64,000 bases of DNA from an uncultured Chloroflexota bacterium (GCA_937901745.1 CALGSZ010000105.1:212191-276190); one strand, 5' to 3'; shown: positions 42,093-51,365, counted from the first letter of the stretch. Made by a program: numbers and translations. Notes: generated by a model from the sequence alone, not told the origin.

Positions 42093-43037
42093 ATGGGGCG
42101 CTATCTGATCCGCCGCACGCTGATGTCGATCGTGACACTGGCGGCCATCAGCGTGGTGATCTATTCGATCCTCGCCACGGCCCCCGGCGATCCGCTGGCC
42201 GGCTTCGCGAATAACCCGAACGTTCCTCCTGAGCTTCGCCAGCGCATCCGCAAGCAGATGGGGATCGACGATCCCATCCACGTCCAATATCCCAAGTGGG
42301 CGTGGCAGTACCTCCAAGGAAATTGGGGCGTCTCGTATACCTCGCGCTCCGACGTGCGTGACTACGTCCTGAGCCGCCTGCCCGTCACGCTCGGCATCGT
42401 TGGCTCGGCGTATGTCGTCGGGATTCTGATCGCGATCCCGGTCGGCGTCATCTCGGCGCTCAAGCAGTATTCGGTGTTCGATCAGATCGCGACGACGTTT
42501 GCCTTCCTCGGATTTAGCCTTCCGACCTTCTTCACCGGCATCCTCTTGATCGTCCTCTTTTCGGTCAAGCTCGGCTGGCTCCCGTTCATCTACGATGTCA
42601 ACGCCACGGGATTCTGGCCGAATGTCAAGCAATCCATCATGCCGATCGCCGTGCTCGGCCTCGCGGGCTCGGCGTCACTGACGCGTTTCGTGCGCGCATC
42701 GGTCCTCGAGGTCATCGGCCAGGACTACGTTCGCACGGCGCGGGCAAAGGGATTGCGCGAGCGCTCGGTGATCATCGGTCACGCGCTGCGCAACGCGATG
42801 ATCCCCGTCGTCACGATCATCGCGATCCAGATCCCCGAGATCTTCGGCGGCGCGATCATCACCGAGCAGATCTTCCGCATCCCTGGCATTGGCTCGCTCC
42901 TGATCAGCGGGATTTACGAGAAAGACGTGCCGACGGTCATGGCCGTGGCGTTTGGGATTTCGATCTTGGTCGTGGTCTTCAACATCGTGGCAGACATCCT
43001 GTATGCCGTCCTCGATCCACGGATCAAGTACTCGTGA
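42093..43037 (+). CDS. Oligopeptide/dipeptide ABC transporter permease (OppB/DppB family)
   Basis: 314 residues, six TM helices. Family features: 'MGRYLIRRTLMSIVTLAAISVVIYSILATAPGDP' N-terminus, the LSVRYDxP-like 'IRKQMGIDDPIHVQYPKWAWQYLQGNWG', and the EAA loop 'VIGQDYVRTARAKGLRERSVIIGHALRNAMIPVVTIIAIQIPEIFGGAIITEQIFRIPGIG'. The start ATG follows CAGGAGGCGG. With 43193-44194 it forms the two-permease half of an importer; no binding protein or ATPase gene lies nearby. Confidence 0.92.
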   Translation: MGRYLIRRTLMSIVTLAAISVVIYSILATAPGDPLAGFANNPNVPPELRQRIRKQMGIDDPIHVQYPKWAWQYLQGNWGVSYTSRSDVRDYVLSRLPVTLGIVGSAYVVGILIAIPVGVISALKQYSVFDQIATTFAFLGFSLPTFFTGILLIVLFSVKLGWLPFIYDVNATGFWPNVKQSIMPIAVLGLAGSASLTRFVRASVLEVIGQDYVRTARAKGLRERSVIIGHALRNAMIPVVTIIAIQIPEIFGGAIITEQIFRIPGIGSLLISGIYEKDVPTVMAVAFGISILVVVFNIVADILYAVLDPRIKYS

Positions 43038-43192
43038 GGCGCGGGACATGAGGCGTGGCGCTCGCTCCAGCGAACCAACCGAGCAACCGATCCTGGCGGT
43101 GGCACCAGGCGAAGCCACATGCAGTTCGGGCCGGGGAACGGTACCGTCAAGCCTTCCAGAGCGATCGACGCTGATCGCGAAGGAGCGCGGCG

Positions 43193-44194
43193 ATGTCGCA
43201 GGACATTGAGCTTGGAGTGAGCCCACGCGGCGTTGCCGTTGCCGGCCGCCCCGTGAGCGTTGCGGATCCTCGTCGAACGCTCGATGCAGTCGCGGCGAGG
43301 CCGCATCGAACGCTGTGGGGCAATGCCTGGCGTCAGTTCCGCCGGCACCGGCTGGCCATGGCCGGATTAGTCGTCTTCATCTGCTTCCTCCTGGCGACAT
43401 TCATCGGCACACCGCTCTATCCCTATGAAATCGACCAGATCGATTTCATGCTCGCCGATGGGCCGCCAACTTGGAGCCATCCGTTCGGGAACGACAGCCT
43501 CGGTCAGGACCTGCTCGCCCGCATCCTCTGGGGTGGCCGCATCTCGCTCGCCGTCGGCATCTGCGCCGCGCTGGTAGCGATCTGCTTCGGCACAGCGATC
43601 GGCGCCATTGCGGGCTTCTTCGGCGGCTTCCTCGATAGCGCGCTCATGCGCTTCACCGATATGTTCATCAGCCTGCCGCAACTGCCGCTGCTGCTGCTGA
43701 TCAGCTTCCTCTTCCGCGAGGAGATGTACAGCGTCTTCGATCGCCGGTTCGGCAACGGCAATCTCGGCGTGTTCGTCCTGATCGTCGTCGTCATCGCCGC
43801 GCTCAACTGGATGGCGACCGCTCGCCTCGTCCGCGCCAGCTTCCTCTCGCTGCGGGAGAAGGAGTTCGTCGAGGCCGCCCGGGCCCTGGGCGCGTCTCGC
43901 TCCAGCCTGATCTTCAAGCACATCCTGCCGAACGTGCTCAGCCCGATCATCGTCGCGGCGACGCTCGGCGTGGGCGCGGCGATCATCACCGAATCGGCGC
44001 TCTCGTTCCTTGGTCTCGGCTTCACCTACGATGTGCCGACCTGGGGCGCGATGCTCAACGAGGCCAAGGACAAATTCCAGTTCTATCCGCACGAGGCAAT
44101 CTTCCCCGGCTTGATGATCTTCCTCACCGTGCTCTCGATCAATTACATTGGGGACGGGCTGCGCGACGCGCTCGATCCCCGCAAGACGCAGTAG
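43193..44194 (+). CDS. Oligopeptide/dipeptide ABC transporter permease (OppC/DppC family)
   Basis: 333 residues. A long hydrophilic N-terminus, then the OppC opening 'WRQFRRHRLAMAGLVVFICFLLATFIGTPLYPYE', 'WSHPFGNDSLGQDLLARILWGGRISLAVGICAALVAI' (typical GTDxxGRD-type), and the EAA loop 'EFVEAARALGASRSSLIFKHILPNVLSPIIVAATLGVGAAIITESALSFLGLG'. Partner of the permease 155 bp upstream. ATG 43193 follows AAGGAG. Confidence 0.92.
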   Translation: MSQDIELGVSPRGVAVAGRPVSVADPRRTLDAVAARPHRTLWGNAWRQFRRHRLAMAGLVVFICFLLATFIGTPLYPYEIDQIDFMLADGPPTWSHPFGNDSLGQDLLARILWGGRISLAVGICAALVAICFGTAIGAIAGFFGGFLDSALMRFTDMFISLPQLPLLLLISFLFREEMYSVFDRRFGNGNLGVFVLIVVVIAALNWMATARLVRASFLSLREKEFVEAARALGASRSSLIFKHILPNVLSPIIVAATLGVGAAIITESALSFLGLGFTYDVPTWGAMLNEAKDKFQFYPHEAIFPGLMIFLTVLSINYIGDGLRDALDPRKTQ

Positions 44195-44266
44195 AGTCTC
44201 GCGGCACAAGGGCCGAGCCGTCAGCAGCGACCTTCCGGATCTGGATCGAGTCGGGCTGACGCGACG

Positions 44267-44572
44267 ATGAGTGAGGAAGCACCAAAGCTAGGAACACCCG
44301 TCTACGTCTGGAAAGACCACAGCCGGTTCGTCGAATTGGTCCCAGTGCGGACTGGTTGGCTCGTCGCCTGGGGACACGCCGAGGATCTGGGCAAGCGGCG
44401 GGTGATCCACGGAGCGCGGGTCTACCGGACTCTTCCCGGCGCCCGGCGGCGCCTTGCGGACGCCGTCATGGAGCTAACTGGGAAGTGGGATGAGGCTTCC
44501 GCGGCGCTTGCCCTGCTCGACCGCCGGTCCCTGCCGCCTCACCAGCCCGAAGACCTTCCCACGCCACTCTGA
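44267..44572 (+). CDS. Hypothetical small protein
   Basis: 101 residues, unrecognised. Start ATG 44267; 'GTPVYVWKDHSRFVELVPVRTGWLVAWGHAEDLGKRRVIHGARVYRTLPGARRRLADAVMELTGK' reads as a small beta-rich domain followed by a helix, with a flexible Pro-rich tail. It has no signal or membrane segment and no nearby partner. Codon use fits the neighbours, so it is probably a real gene. Confidence 0.65.
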   Translation: MSEEAPKLGTPVYVWKDHSRFVELVPVRTGWLVAWGHAEDLGKRRVIHGARVYRTLPGARRRLADAVMELTGKWDEASAALALLDRRSLPPHQPEDLPTPL

Positions 44573-44792
44573 GGCGGCGCTTGGATTCACGGGCACGCTG
44601 CATACGAACGTCGCGAGACGCCGCGTATGGACGCGCAGCAGGGCGGCCCGAGATCGGCCGTCTCTGCTATCATCGCGCCAGGGCGCGGGATGAGCAGGAC
44701 GTGGACGGGTCCGTAGGCACAGCCGAAGTGCACGCTGAGATACGACGGGCGGGCGGCAACCCGCGCTTTGCAACGCGCGCGGAGGGACGCGC

Positions 44793-45938
44793 GTGAAGAT
44801 CGCGCAAGTCACGCCATACGACTTTCACCATCCGGGCGGCGTCTCCCGGCACATCGCCCATTTGCGGAACGAGTTCGAGCGCATGGGTCACGAGGTCGTC
44901 ATCCTCGCCCCGCGCTCGTCCCACGGCGGGATCGAGGTCCGGGACGGCTTCTACGGCATCGGCCGGACGTTCACCGTCCCCGGCAACGGCTCGCGGGCGC
45001 GCCTGACCTTCGATGTCACGCTCTATAACGTGGTCAAGGAGATTCTGCAGCGGGAGCGCTTCGACGTCGTGCATTTGCACGAGCCGTTGACGCCGGTGCT
45101 GCCCTACATGGTGCTCTTCAACTCGAAGGCGGTCAACGTCGCTACCTTCCACGCCGCGCGCGCCTCGAATCCATGGTACTCCGCCTTCAAACCCTATTTT
45201 TCCTTCGTCCTGAGCCGGCTTGATGGCCGCATTGCCGTCTCCGAGGCGGCGCGCGACCTCATGCTCCAGTATTTCGACGGCCCCTACGACATCATTCCGA
45301 ACGGCATCGACCTCAAGACCTATCACGCGGACGTCGAGCCGTTCCCCTGGGCGCGGGACGGGACGCCACGGATTCTCTTCGTTGGCCGCTTCAACGAGAC
45401 TCGCAAGGGATTCACCTATCTCTTGCGCGCCATGCCCCTCGTGCACCAGCAGTTCCCACGGGCGCGGCTGGTCGTCGTCGGCCCGGGCAAGCCGGAGAAG
45501 TTCGACGGCACGATGTGGCGGTATGGCGTGGCGAACGTCGATTTCGTGGGGCAGGTATCGGCCAGCGAGCTACCCCGCTACTACGCGAGCTGCGACCTGT
45601 TCTGCGCCCCGTCTATCGAGCGTGAAAGCTTCGGGATGGTGCTGCTGGAAGCCATGGCATGCGGCAAGCCGGTGATCGCGACGAACATCTCGGGCTACGC
45701 GGGAGTCGTCGCGCACGAGCGCGAGGGGCTCCTCGTCGAGCCGCGGAATCCGGCGGCGCTCGCGCTTGCGATCGTGCGGCTCCTCGCGGATCGCGAGCTG
45801 CGGACACGCTTCAGCATCGCCGGGCAGCAAACCGCCGCGCGTTATGCCTGGCCACGCATCGCCGCCCGCGTGCTCGACATCTACGAGCAGGCCGCCGCCG
45901 TCGCCGGCACTGCCAAGTGGCGTCAGAATTTCGGATGA
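44793..45938 (+). CDS. Glycosyltransferase family 4, PimA-like (probable phosphatidylinositol mannosyltransferase)
   Basis: 381 residues, GT-B fold. N-terminal acceptor side: 'KIAQVTPYDFHHPGGVSRHIAHLRNEFERMGHEV' (G-G-V loop, His-His), 'FDVVHLHEPLTPVLPYM' and 'ATFHA'; donor side: 'RILFVGRFNETRKGFTYLLRAMPLV' (R-x(4)-R-K-G) and the GT4 E-x7-E in 'ERESFGMVLLEAMACGKPVIAT'. The PimA group adds mannose to phosphatidylinositol, and the next gene encodes a CDP-alcohol phosphatidyltransferase, as in actinobacterial PIM clusters. Start GTG 44793 after GGAGGG. Acceptor identity is inferred from the pair. Confidence 0.9.
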   Translation: MKIAQVTPYDFHHPGGVSRHIAHLRNEFERMGHEVVILAPRSSHGGIEVRDGFYGIGRTFTVPGNGSRARLTFDVTLYNVVKEILQRERFDVVHLHEPLTPVLPYMVLFNSKAVNVATFHAARASNPWYSAFKPYFSFVLSRLDGRIAVSEAARDLMLQYFDGPYDIIPNGIDLKTYHADVEPFPWARDGTPRILFVGRFNETRKGFTYLLRAMPLVHQQFPRARLVVVGPGKPEKFDGTMWRYGVANVDFVGQVSASELPRYYASCDLFCAPSIERESFGMVLLEAMACGKPVIATNISGYAGVVAHEREGLLVEPRNPAALALAIVRLLADRELRTRFSIAGQQTAARYAWPRIAARVLDIYEQAAAVAGTAKWRQNFG

Positions 45939-45966
45939 GCGGCTGGGCAGATCGCGGAGGCGCGCG

Positions 45967-46566
45967 GTGATCTCGGAGCGGATCGGACTCTGGGTACGCG
46001 GCTATCTCCTGGGCCTTGGCGGGGCGCTAGCTGGTCTGGGCCTGACGCCGAACCTCCTGACCGTGCTCGGGCTCGTGCTGAACGCTGCCGTGGCAGCGGT
46101 GATCGCCGCCGGCGAGCCGCGATGGGGCGGCGCGCTGCTGCTCGTCGCCAGCGCCTTTGACATGCTCGATGGCGCCGTCGCCCGCGCCTCCGGCCAAACG
46201 ACCCGGTTCGGCGGCTTCCTCGATTCGACGCTCGATCGGTACTCGGAGTCGGTCGTCTTCCTCGGTCTGCTGATCTATCTATTGGACACCGACGACGCCA
46301 AGACAGGCTCGATCCTCATCTTCATCTCGACCGTCGGCGCGCTGCTGATCAGCTATGCCCGCGCGCGAGCCGAAGCGGCCGGCTGGAAGGCCTCGGTCGG
46401 TCTCCTTGCTCGGCCCGAGCGCGTCGTCCTCCTCGCGGTCTGCCTCATCATCGGCAAGCCGCTCTGGGCACTCTGGGTGCTCGCCGTCGCGACGCACATC
46501 ACCGCGATCACCCGGATCGTCCACGTCTGGCGGCTCTCCCAGAGTGAGCCCGCCCGGTCCCGCTGA
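45967..46566 (+). CDS. CDP-alcohol phosphatidyltransferase (probable phosphatidylinositol (phosphate) synthase)
   Basis: 199 residues, membrane-embedded. The full signature D-G-x2-A-R-x8-G-x3-D-x3-D is seen in 'DMLDGAVARASGQTTRFGGFLDSTLDRYSE'; about six TM helices. It transfers a phosphatidyl group from CDP-diacylglycerol (or a CDP-diol lipid) to an alcohol, here probably inositol phosphate given the PimA-like neighbour. Thermomicrobium lipids are known to include inositol phospholipids. Start GTG 45967 after GGAGG, 28 bp after the glycosyltransferase. Confidence 0.9.
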   Translation: MISERIGLWVRGYLLGLGGALAGLGLTPNLLTVLGLVLNAAVAAVIAAGEPRWGGALLLVASAFDMLDGAVARASGQTTRFGGFLDSTLDRYSESVVFLGLLIYLLDTDDAKTGSILIFISTVGALLISYARARAEAAGWKASVGLLARPERVVLLAVCLIIGKPLWALWVLAVATHITAITRIVHVWRLSQSEPARSR

Positions 46567-46578
46567 GATGCGCCGCCT

Positions 46579-46758
46579 GTGACACACGATCCGATGGACA
46601 ACCGGCCAACCTCCGAGGAGGCGAACGATTTCCCCGACCTGCCGACCGATGAGGCCGACCTCGCCTCGGCGTCACGCTCGTGCAGCGCGATTCTGATCAT
46701 GATCGCCGCGCTTCTCTTGCTCCTCTGTGTCGCCTTCGCCGTGAGCCAGCTCACCTAA
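46579..46758 (+). CDS. Small single-TM membrane protein
   Basis: 59 codons from GTG 46579 (or 54 from ATG 46594) to TAA 46756-46758, beginning 12 bp after the phosphatidyltransferase stop. The first 33 residues are hydrophilic and acidic (TSEEANDFPDLPTDEADLAS), followed by one strongly hydrophobic helix (about 36-55, ILIMIAALLLLLCVAFAV). No clear ribosome site, so it may be read by coupling. Perhaps an accessory subunit of the lipid enzymes; function unknown. Confidence 0.5.
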   Translation: MTHDPMDNRPTSEEANDFPDLPTDEADLASASRSCSAILIMIAALLLLLCVAFAVSQLT

Positions 46759-47095
46759 GCGGCGCCGGTACCTCCCCTTTCCCGCGTAGCGGCGGGCATC
46801 GGCAACGGATCCTCCTGGCAATCCCCGGCGTTCTTTGAGACGGCATGGCTGTCGCGGTGGCCAGCATGGCATCGCGCCAACGCGACCCTCGTCAGGCCCG
46901 CCTGCACCCGAACGGGCCATGCCATCTGGGGGATAGCTCGGGCGTATCGTCCCGAATGGCGATCAGCCCCATTGGTCATGGGCAATCTGGTGCATCCCGC
47001 CTACCATCGGCCTAGGTCAAACGTGATGACTCCAGTGGGTCTCCCACGATGACTCGCTGATACCACGAACGTGTAGAGATTCTGGGGGATCAGAC
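46759..47095. other. Intergenic region, no gene seen
   Basis: About 340 bp between the phosphatidyltransferase unit and the 44-codon peptide gene. Open frames here are short and lack ribosome sites. I see no clear promoter at standard spacing, although the 47096 gene needs one. Confidence 0.4.
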
Positions 47096-47230
47096 ATGAA
47101 GCGCATCATCTTCACGGTAGCATGCCTGGTGCTCGTTGCCGTTTCTATCGCGTTGAGCACCGGCGCGGACGCGGCGAGCGCTGGTGGGATGATGTCGATC
47201 CAGTCGTCGTACTGGTGCCGCAACTGCTAG
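47096..47230 (+). CDS. Small secreted peptide with C-terminal CxxC
   Basis: 44 codons, ATG 47096 to TAG 47228-47230. GGGGGA stands 8 nt before the ATG. MKR followed by a hydrophobic core (IIFTVACLVLVAVSIALS) and a signal-peptidase site after GADA make a textbook signal peptide; the predicted mature part is only ~18 residues, rich in Gly/Ser/Met and ending YWCRNC. A terminator hairpin follows at 47288. The gene is monocistronic. Possible roles are a signalling peptide, a bacteriocin-like peptide or a redox peptide; all speculative. Confidence 0.62.
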   Translation: MKRIIFTVACLVLVAVSIALSTGADAASAGGMMSIQSSYWCRNC

Positions 47231-47287
47231 TGACGACGGGCCCCTAGTGGGGCGAGACTGAATCCTGTTTCGAGATCTTCCGACCGA

Positions 47288-47321
47288 GGGGGCCGTGAAT
47301 CCGTGCCCCCTTCTTCGTCTT
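47288..47321 (+). terminator. Intrinsic terminator after the small peptide gene
   Basis: GGGGGC (47288-47293) pairs with GCCCCC (47305-47310), followed by TTCTTCGTCTT. Confidence 0.7.
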
Positions 47322-47519
47322 GGCGAATGACAATCGGCCTGTGAAGGCTTCGACACGATCACCCGAAAAGGTTAAGATGACCGCACACAGAGTCGATTCC
47401 TAGAAATTGCGGTGGTCGGCGTTGATTTACGTGCAGCGGTGAAGGTCAGGCATTAGCGCCAGCGCCGCGGCGGCAAATTTGTCGCCCCTCCGCTGACGAG
47501 GGTCGCCGCGAAGAGGATT

Positions 47520-49997
47520 ATGGCAGATCACCCGCAGCCACCTCCGCTCAGGCGCATTACCCAGGTCTACATTGCGTCGAGCGCCGCTGCCGCGCTCTCC
47601 ACCTTCTTCGCCCTTGTCAGCGCCGCTGAATTTCCAAGCAGCGGCCAGATCGCGCTCGCCCTGGCACTGGCAACCGGCGTAGCGCTTGCCTTCCTCTTCC
47701 CCATCAACGCGGGACACCGCGAGATGTTCACCGTCGAGACGGTCGCCGTGATCCCGGCGATTCTTCTCTTCGAGCCCGGCATCGCCATTCTGATCGCCGT
47801 GGTCGGCTCGACGGTCGCCATGGCGCTCCGCCCCCTCGCGGCGTGGCTCCCACGAGAGTTGCGGCAGTGGGACCTGGCGCAGGAGATCTTCAATCTCTCG
47901 TTCATGACGCTCAAGGTCGCGGCAGGCAGCCTCTCACTCTGGCTGGTTCAGTGGGAGCCGGAGCAGGCGAACTTCTCGTTCCCGACACCCGTGGCGCCCA
48001 CCATCGTCGCCGGCATGGCCATGTACATCGTCGATCGGATCGGCCTCGCCGGCATCATTGCCTATCAAGAGCGCCTGTCTCTCCCCAGCGTCTTCTCTGA
48101 CCTCACGCTCGGGGCGCAGCCGGTCGAGCACGTGCAATACGTGGCGCAGCTCGGTATCGGGCTCCTCGCCGCGACGGTCGCCGATACGTATCCCTGGGCG
48201 CTCCTCCTGCTCCTCCTCCCGTTGGCCTCCGTCTACGCGGCGCTGCAACGCCATGTCGCGATGCGCCGCCGAGCGGAGGCGAACTTGGCCGCCGCGCAAG
48301 AGGTAGCCGATCTCGGCAGCCTGGACTGGGATTTGCGCAAAGATGACCAACGTTGGTCGAACGCCCTGTACCACCTCCTCGGCCTCGATCCCACGACTCC
48401 CGCCACGGTCGAGACATATCTCAAGCTCGTCCATCCTGACGATCGCCCAGCCGTCGCCGCCGCGCTCAACGCCGCCCGCGCGGGGACTGCCTACGCGATT
48501 GACCACCGGATCATTCGGCCGGACGGCGAAGAGCGCATCCTCCACTCGCGCGGCGAAGTCGTCCTCGGGCGCGACGGCAGGCCAGCCCGGATCGTCGGGA
48601 CGCTGCACGACATCACGGAGCGGAAGCGGCTCGAGGAGCGGCTCGCCCATCAGGCGTTCCACGATCCGCTGACGGATCTGCCGAATCGCGCGCTGTTCCT
48701 CCGCCGGCTGGACGAGGCCTTTGACCGCGCCGGCGGGGAGCCGCCGCCCATCGCCGTCCTCTTCCTCGACCTCGACCGCTTCAAGCTGATCAACGACACG
48801 CTTGGTCATGAAGCCGGCGACCAGCTGCTCGTCGCGGTCGCCAATCGGCTGCGAGCCTCGGTGCGCCCCACCGACACGGTCGCACGGCTCGGCGGCGACG
48901 AGTTCACGATCCTCCTCGAAGACATCACCGAGGACTATGAGGCGGCGCAAGTTGCCCGGCGAATCATCGCGTCGATGACCGAGCCCGTGACGCTACTCGG
49001 CTCGAAGGAAATAGTTGTCTCCACGAGCATCGGCATCGTTCGGCCGACGCGCGACCACCTTCGCGGCTCCGATGTCTTGCGCGACGCCGACACGGCGCTG
49101 TACCGGGCGAAAGAGGGCGGCCGCAACCGCTTCGCCTTCTTCGACGCGAGCATGGGCGAGGCGGCGCGGGAGCGCGTGGCGCTCGAAGCCGACCTTCGCC
49201 GGGCTCTGGAGCGCGGCGAGCTCCGCGTGCAGTACCAGCCGAAAGTCGACCTGGCGACCGGCCGGCCGATCGCCGTTGAGGCCTTGCTGCGTTGGGCGCA
49301 TCCGGAGCGCGGCTGGGTTTCGCCGCTCGTCTTCATTCCGATCGCCGAGGAGACCGGGCTGATCGGCGCGATCGGGTCCTGGGTGCTGCGGACTGCCTGT
49401 CGAGAAGCGGCGGAGTGGAGCCGGCTCTTGCCTGATCCACCCGTGCTCAGCGTCAACCTCTCCGGCAAGCAGCTCTACGATCCTTCGCTCGTGGCCGAGG
49501 TCGAGCGCGCTTTGCGGGAGAGCGATCTGCCACCGGCGCGCCTCCGGCTCGAGGTCGCCGAGACATCGGCGATGAAGAATGCCGATGCAACGGCGGCGGC
49601 GCTGCAGGCGCTCCAGAAAATCGGCGTGCGCGTCGTCATCGACGACTTTGGCACCGGCAGCTCCTCGCTGAACTCCCTCCGCCGTTTCCCGGTCGAGACG
49701 TTGCAGCTCGACCGCTCGCTGGTAGCCGCGCTCGGCTGCAGCGAGGAGGCGACGACAATCGCGCAGGCAGTCGTCGGACTCGCGCACGGGCTCGGTCTGA
49801 CGGTGATGGCGGAAGGCGTGGAGACGCCCGAACAGCTCGCGCTCCTGCGATCGCTTGGCTGCGAACAAGCGCAGGGCAACCTCTTCTGCCCGCCCGTCTC
49901 CGCTGACGAGATCCGCGAATACCTCACCGCTCCGGATGCGTGGCCGCCGCCACCCATGCCCGACGCCGCGGCCGCCGAGCATCACGCTTCCACCTGA
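47520..49997 (+). CDS. Membrane PAS-GGDEF-EAL protein (diguanylate cyclase / c-di-GMP phosphodiesterase)
   Basis: 825 residues. About eight TM helices (10-245) form an unclassified sensor, then a PAS fold (about 265-375, 'LGSLDWDLRKDDQRWSNALYHLLG'), GGDEF (about 385-545) and EAL (about 560-810). The cyclase signature GGDEF is intact (about 458-462), preceded by a product-inhibition I-site RPTD at the correct 5-residue distance; the phosphodiesterase starts EALLRW with 'VNLSGKQLYDPS' and 'IDDFGTGSSSLNSLRRFPVETLQLDRSLV' containing the metal and loop-6 residues. Both activities are plausible. ATG follows GAGGATT. Controls c-di-GMP at the membrane. Confidence 0.94.
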   Translation: MADHPQPPPLRRITQVYIASSAAAALSTFFALVSAAEFPSSGQIALALALATGVALAFLFPINAGHREMFTVETVAVIPAILLFEPGIAILIAVVGSTVAMALRPLAAWLPRELRQWDLAQEIFNLSFMTLKVAAGSLSLWLVQWEPEQANFSFPTPVAPTIVAGMAMYIVDRIGLAGIIAYQERLSLPSVFSDLTLGAQPVEHVQYVAQLGIGLLAATVADTYPWALLLLLLPLASVYAALQRHVAMRRRAEANLAAAQEVADLGSLDWDLRKDDQRWSNALYHLLGLDPTTPATVETYLKLVHPDDRPAVAAALNAARAGTAYAIDHRIIRPDGEERILHSRGEVVLGRDGRPARIVGTLHDITERKRLEERLAHQAFHDPLTDLPNRALFLRRLDEAFDRAGGEPPPIAVLFLDLDRFKLINDTLGHEAGDQLLVAVANRLRASVRPTDTVARLGGDEFTILLEDITEDYEAAQVARRIIASMTEPVTLLGSKEIVVSTSIGIVRPTRDHLRGSDVLRDADTALYRAKEGGRNRFAFFDASMGEAARERVALEADLRRALERGELRVQYQPKVDLATGRPIAVEALLRWAHPERGWVSPLVFIPIAEETGLIGAIGSWVLRTACREAAEWSRLLPDPPVLSVNLSGKQLYDPSLVAEVERALRESDLPPARLRLEVAETSAMKNADATAAALQALQKIGVRVVIDDFGTGSSSLNSLRRFPVETLQLDRSLVAALGCSEEATTIAQAVVGLAHGLGLTVMAEGVETPEQLALLRSLGCEQAQGNLFCPPVSADEIREYLTAPDAWPPPPMPDAAAAEHHAST

Positions 49998-50129
49998 TTC
50001 GGCAACGCGAGGGTAGCCTGGATTGCGCCGCGCGTCATTCCAGGTATGTCCGGATTCGTACACTATGCCGAGGAACAGCACAGCTCCGCGCGCCGAGCGC
50101 GGCCCCGCTGACCGGAAAGGACGGTACCC

Positions 50130-51359
50130 ATGCGCAGCGGAAGGACCGTTTCATCCTGGCTCGTCGGCATCGGGCTCATCGCCGCCTTGGCCCTCGTCAT
50201 GATGCCCACCATCGGAGCGCAGGCCCAGGAGGGCTGGCCCCTCATGGTGGTCAACGACGAGGCGACCGCGAACCCGGATCTCGTGGCTGTAGAGATCAGC
50301 GTCGCTGACGGTATGGAGTCGCCAGGCACGACGGTCATGCTCCCACCTGGCTTCACCATCGAGCTGCTGGCGACCGGGCTGAACGATCCCCGCTTTATGG
50401 CGATCGATCCCGAGGGCAACCTGCTAGTAGCCGGTCGCGGCGACGGCGCGATCTACCGCTACGAGGCCGACGATAATGGCACGATCGTCCCGAGCGCGAC
50501 GCCGCCAGAGCCGCTGATCACCGGGCTGGACTCACCCTCCAACGTCGCGCTCTACGAGGTTGATGGCATCCTCTACCTGTACGTTGGGGAGACCAGCCAA
50601 GTCTCGCGCTTCCCCTACGACCCGAATGGGCCGGTCGGCGAGGGTGAGGTGGTCATTCCCGATCTCCCGTTCAGCGGGCACTCGACGCGCACGGTTGCCT
50701 TTGGGCCAGACGACAAGCTGTACCTGGCCGTCGGCTCCTCCTGCAATATCTGCGACGAGGACGACGAGCGGCGCGCGGCGGTCCTGCGCTACAACCCGGA
50801 CGGCAGCGGCTACGAGATCTTCGCCTGGGGACTGCGCAATCCGGTCGGGCTCGCCTTCCAGCCGGACACGGACCAGCTGTGGGCGACGGTCAACGAGCGG
50901 GACAATCAGGGCAACGAGATCCCGCCGGACCTGGTGACAATCGTCGTCGAGGGCGCGAATTACGGCTGGCCGGCCTGCATGCCGCCGGACGGAACTCCCC
51001 AAGAATCAGGGGTCGATTGCTCCGACGTGACGCCGCCGACAATCGGTATCCAGGCCCACTCCGCTCCCTTGGGCCTCGCCTTCGCCACCAGCGACGCGCT
51101 CCCGGAGGAGATGCAGGGTGACCTCTTCGTCGTCCAGCACGGATCGTGGAACCGCGAGCCACCGGCCGCGCCGAAGATTCTCCGTATCGACTTCGAGGAT
51201 GGCGAGCCCGTTGCCGTCATGGACTTCGCCACCGGCTGGCAGCTCGAAGATTGGAGTCGGTGGGGCCGGCCAGCCGGTATCGTCGTCGCTGCCGACGGCA
51301 GCCTGATCGTCTCCGATGACGACGCCGGCGTGCTCTACCGCATCAGCTACACCGGCTAG
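50130..51359 (+). CDS. Secreted glucose/sorbosone dehydrogenase-like beta-propeller protein
   Basis: 409 residues. Signal peptide (about 8-33, ending AQAQ) followed by a six-bladed beta-propeller: 'TIELLATGLNDPRFMAIDPEGNLLVAGRG', 'SGHSTRTVAFGPDDKLYLAVGSSCNICDEDD' (the typical G-H-S-T-R and C-N-x-C of this family), 'YEIFAWGLRNPVGLAFQP', 'GANYGWPACMPP' and 'FVVQHGSWNREPP'. Family members are PQQ-dependent aldose/sorbosone dehydrogenases or similar. ATG 50130 follows AAAGGA. Convergent with the ABC permease (6-bp gap). Substrate unknown. Confidence 0.9.
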   Translation: MRSGRTVSSWLVGIGLIAALALVMMPTIGAQAQEGWPLMVVNDEATANPDLVAVEISVADGMESPGTTVMLPPGFTIELLATGLNDPRFMAIDPEGNLLVAGRGDGAIYRYEADDNGTIVPSATPPEPLITGLDSPSNVALYEVDGILYLYVGETSQVSRFPYDPNGPVGEGEVVIPDLPFSGHSTRTVAFGPDDKLYLAVGSSCNICDEDDERRAAVLRYNPDGSGYEIFAWGLRNPVGLAFQPDTDQLWATVNERDNQGNEIPPDLVTIVVEGANYGWPACMPPDGTPQESGVDCSDVTPPTIGIQAHSAPLGLAFATSDALPEEMQGDLFVVQHGSWNREPPAAPKILRIDFEDGEPVAVMDFATGWQLEDWSRWGRPAGIVVAADGSLIVSDDDAGVLYRISYTG

Positions 51360-51365
51360 CGGCGG

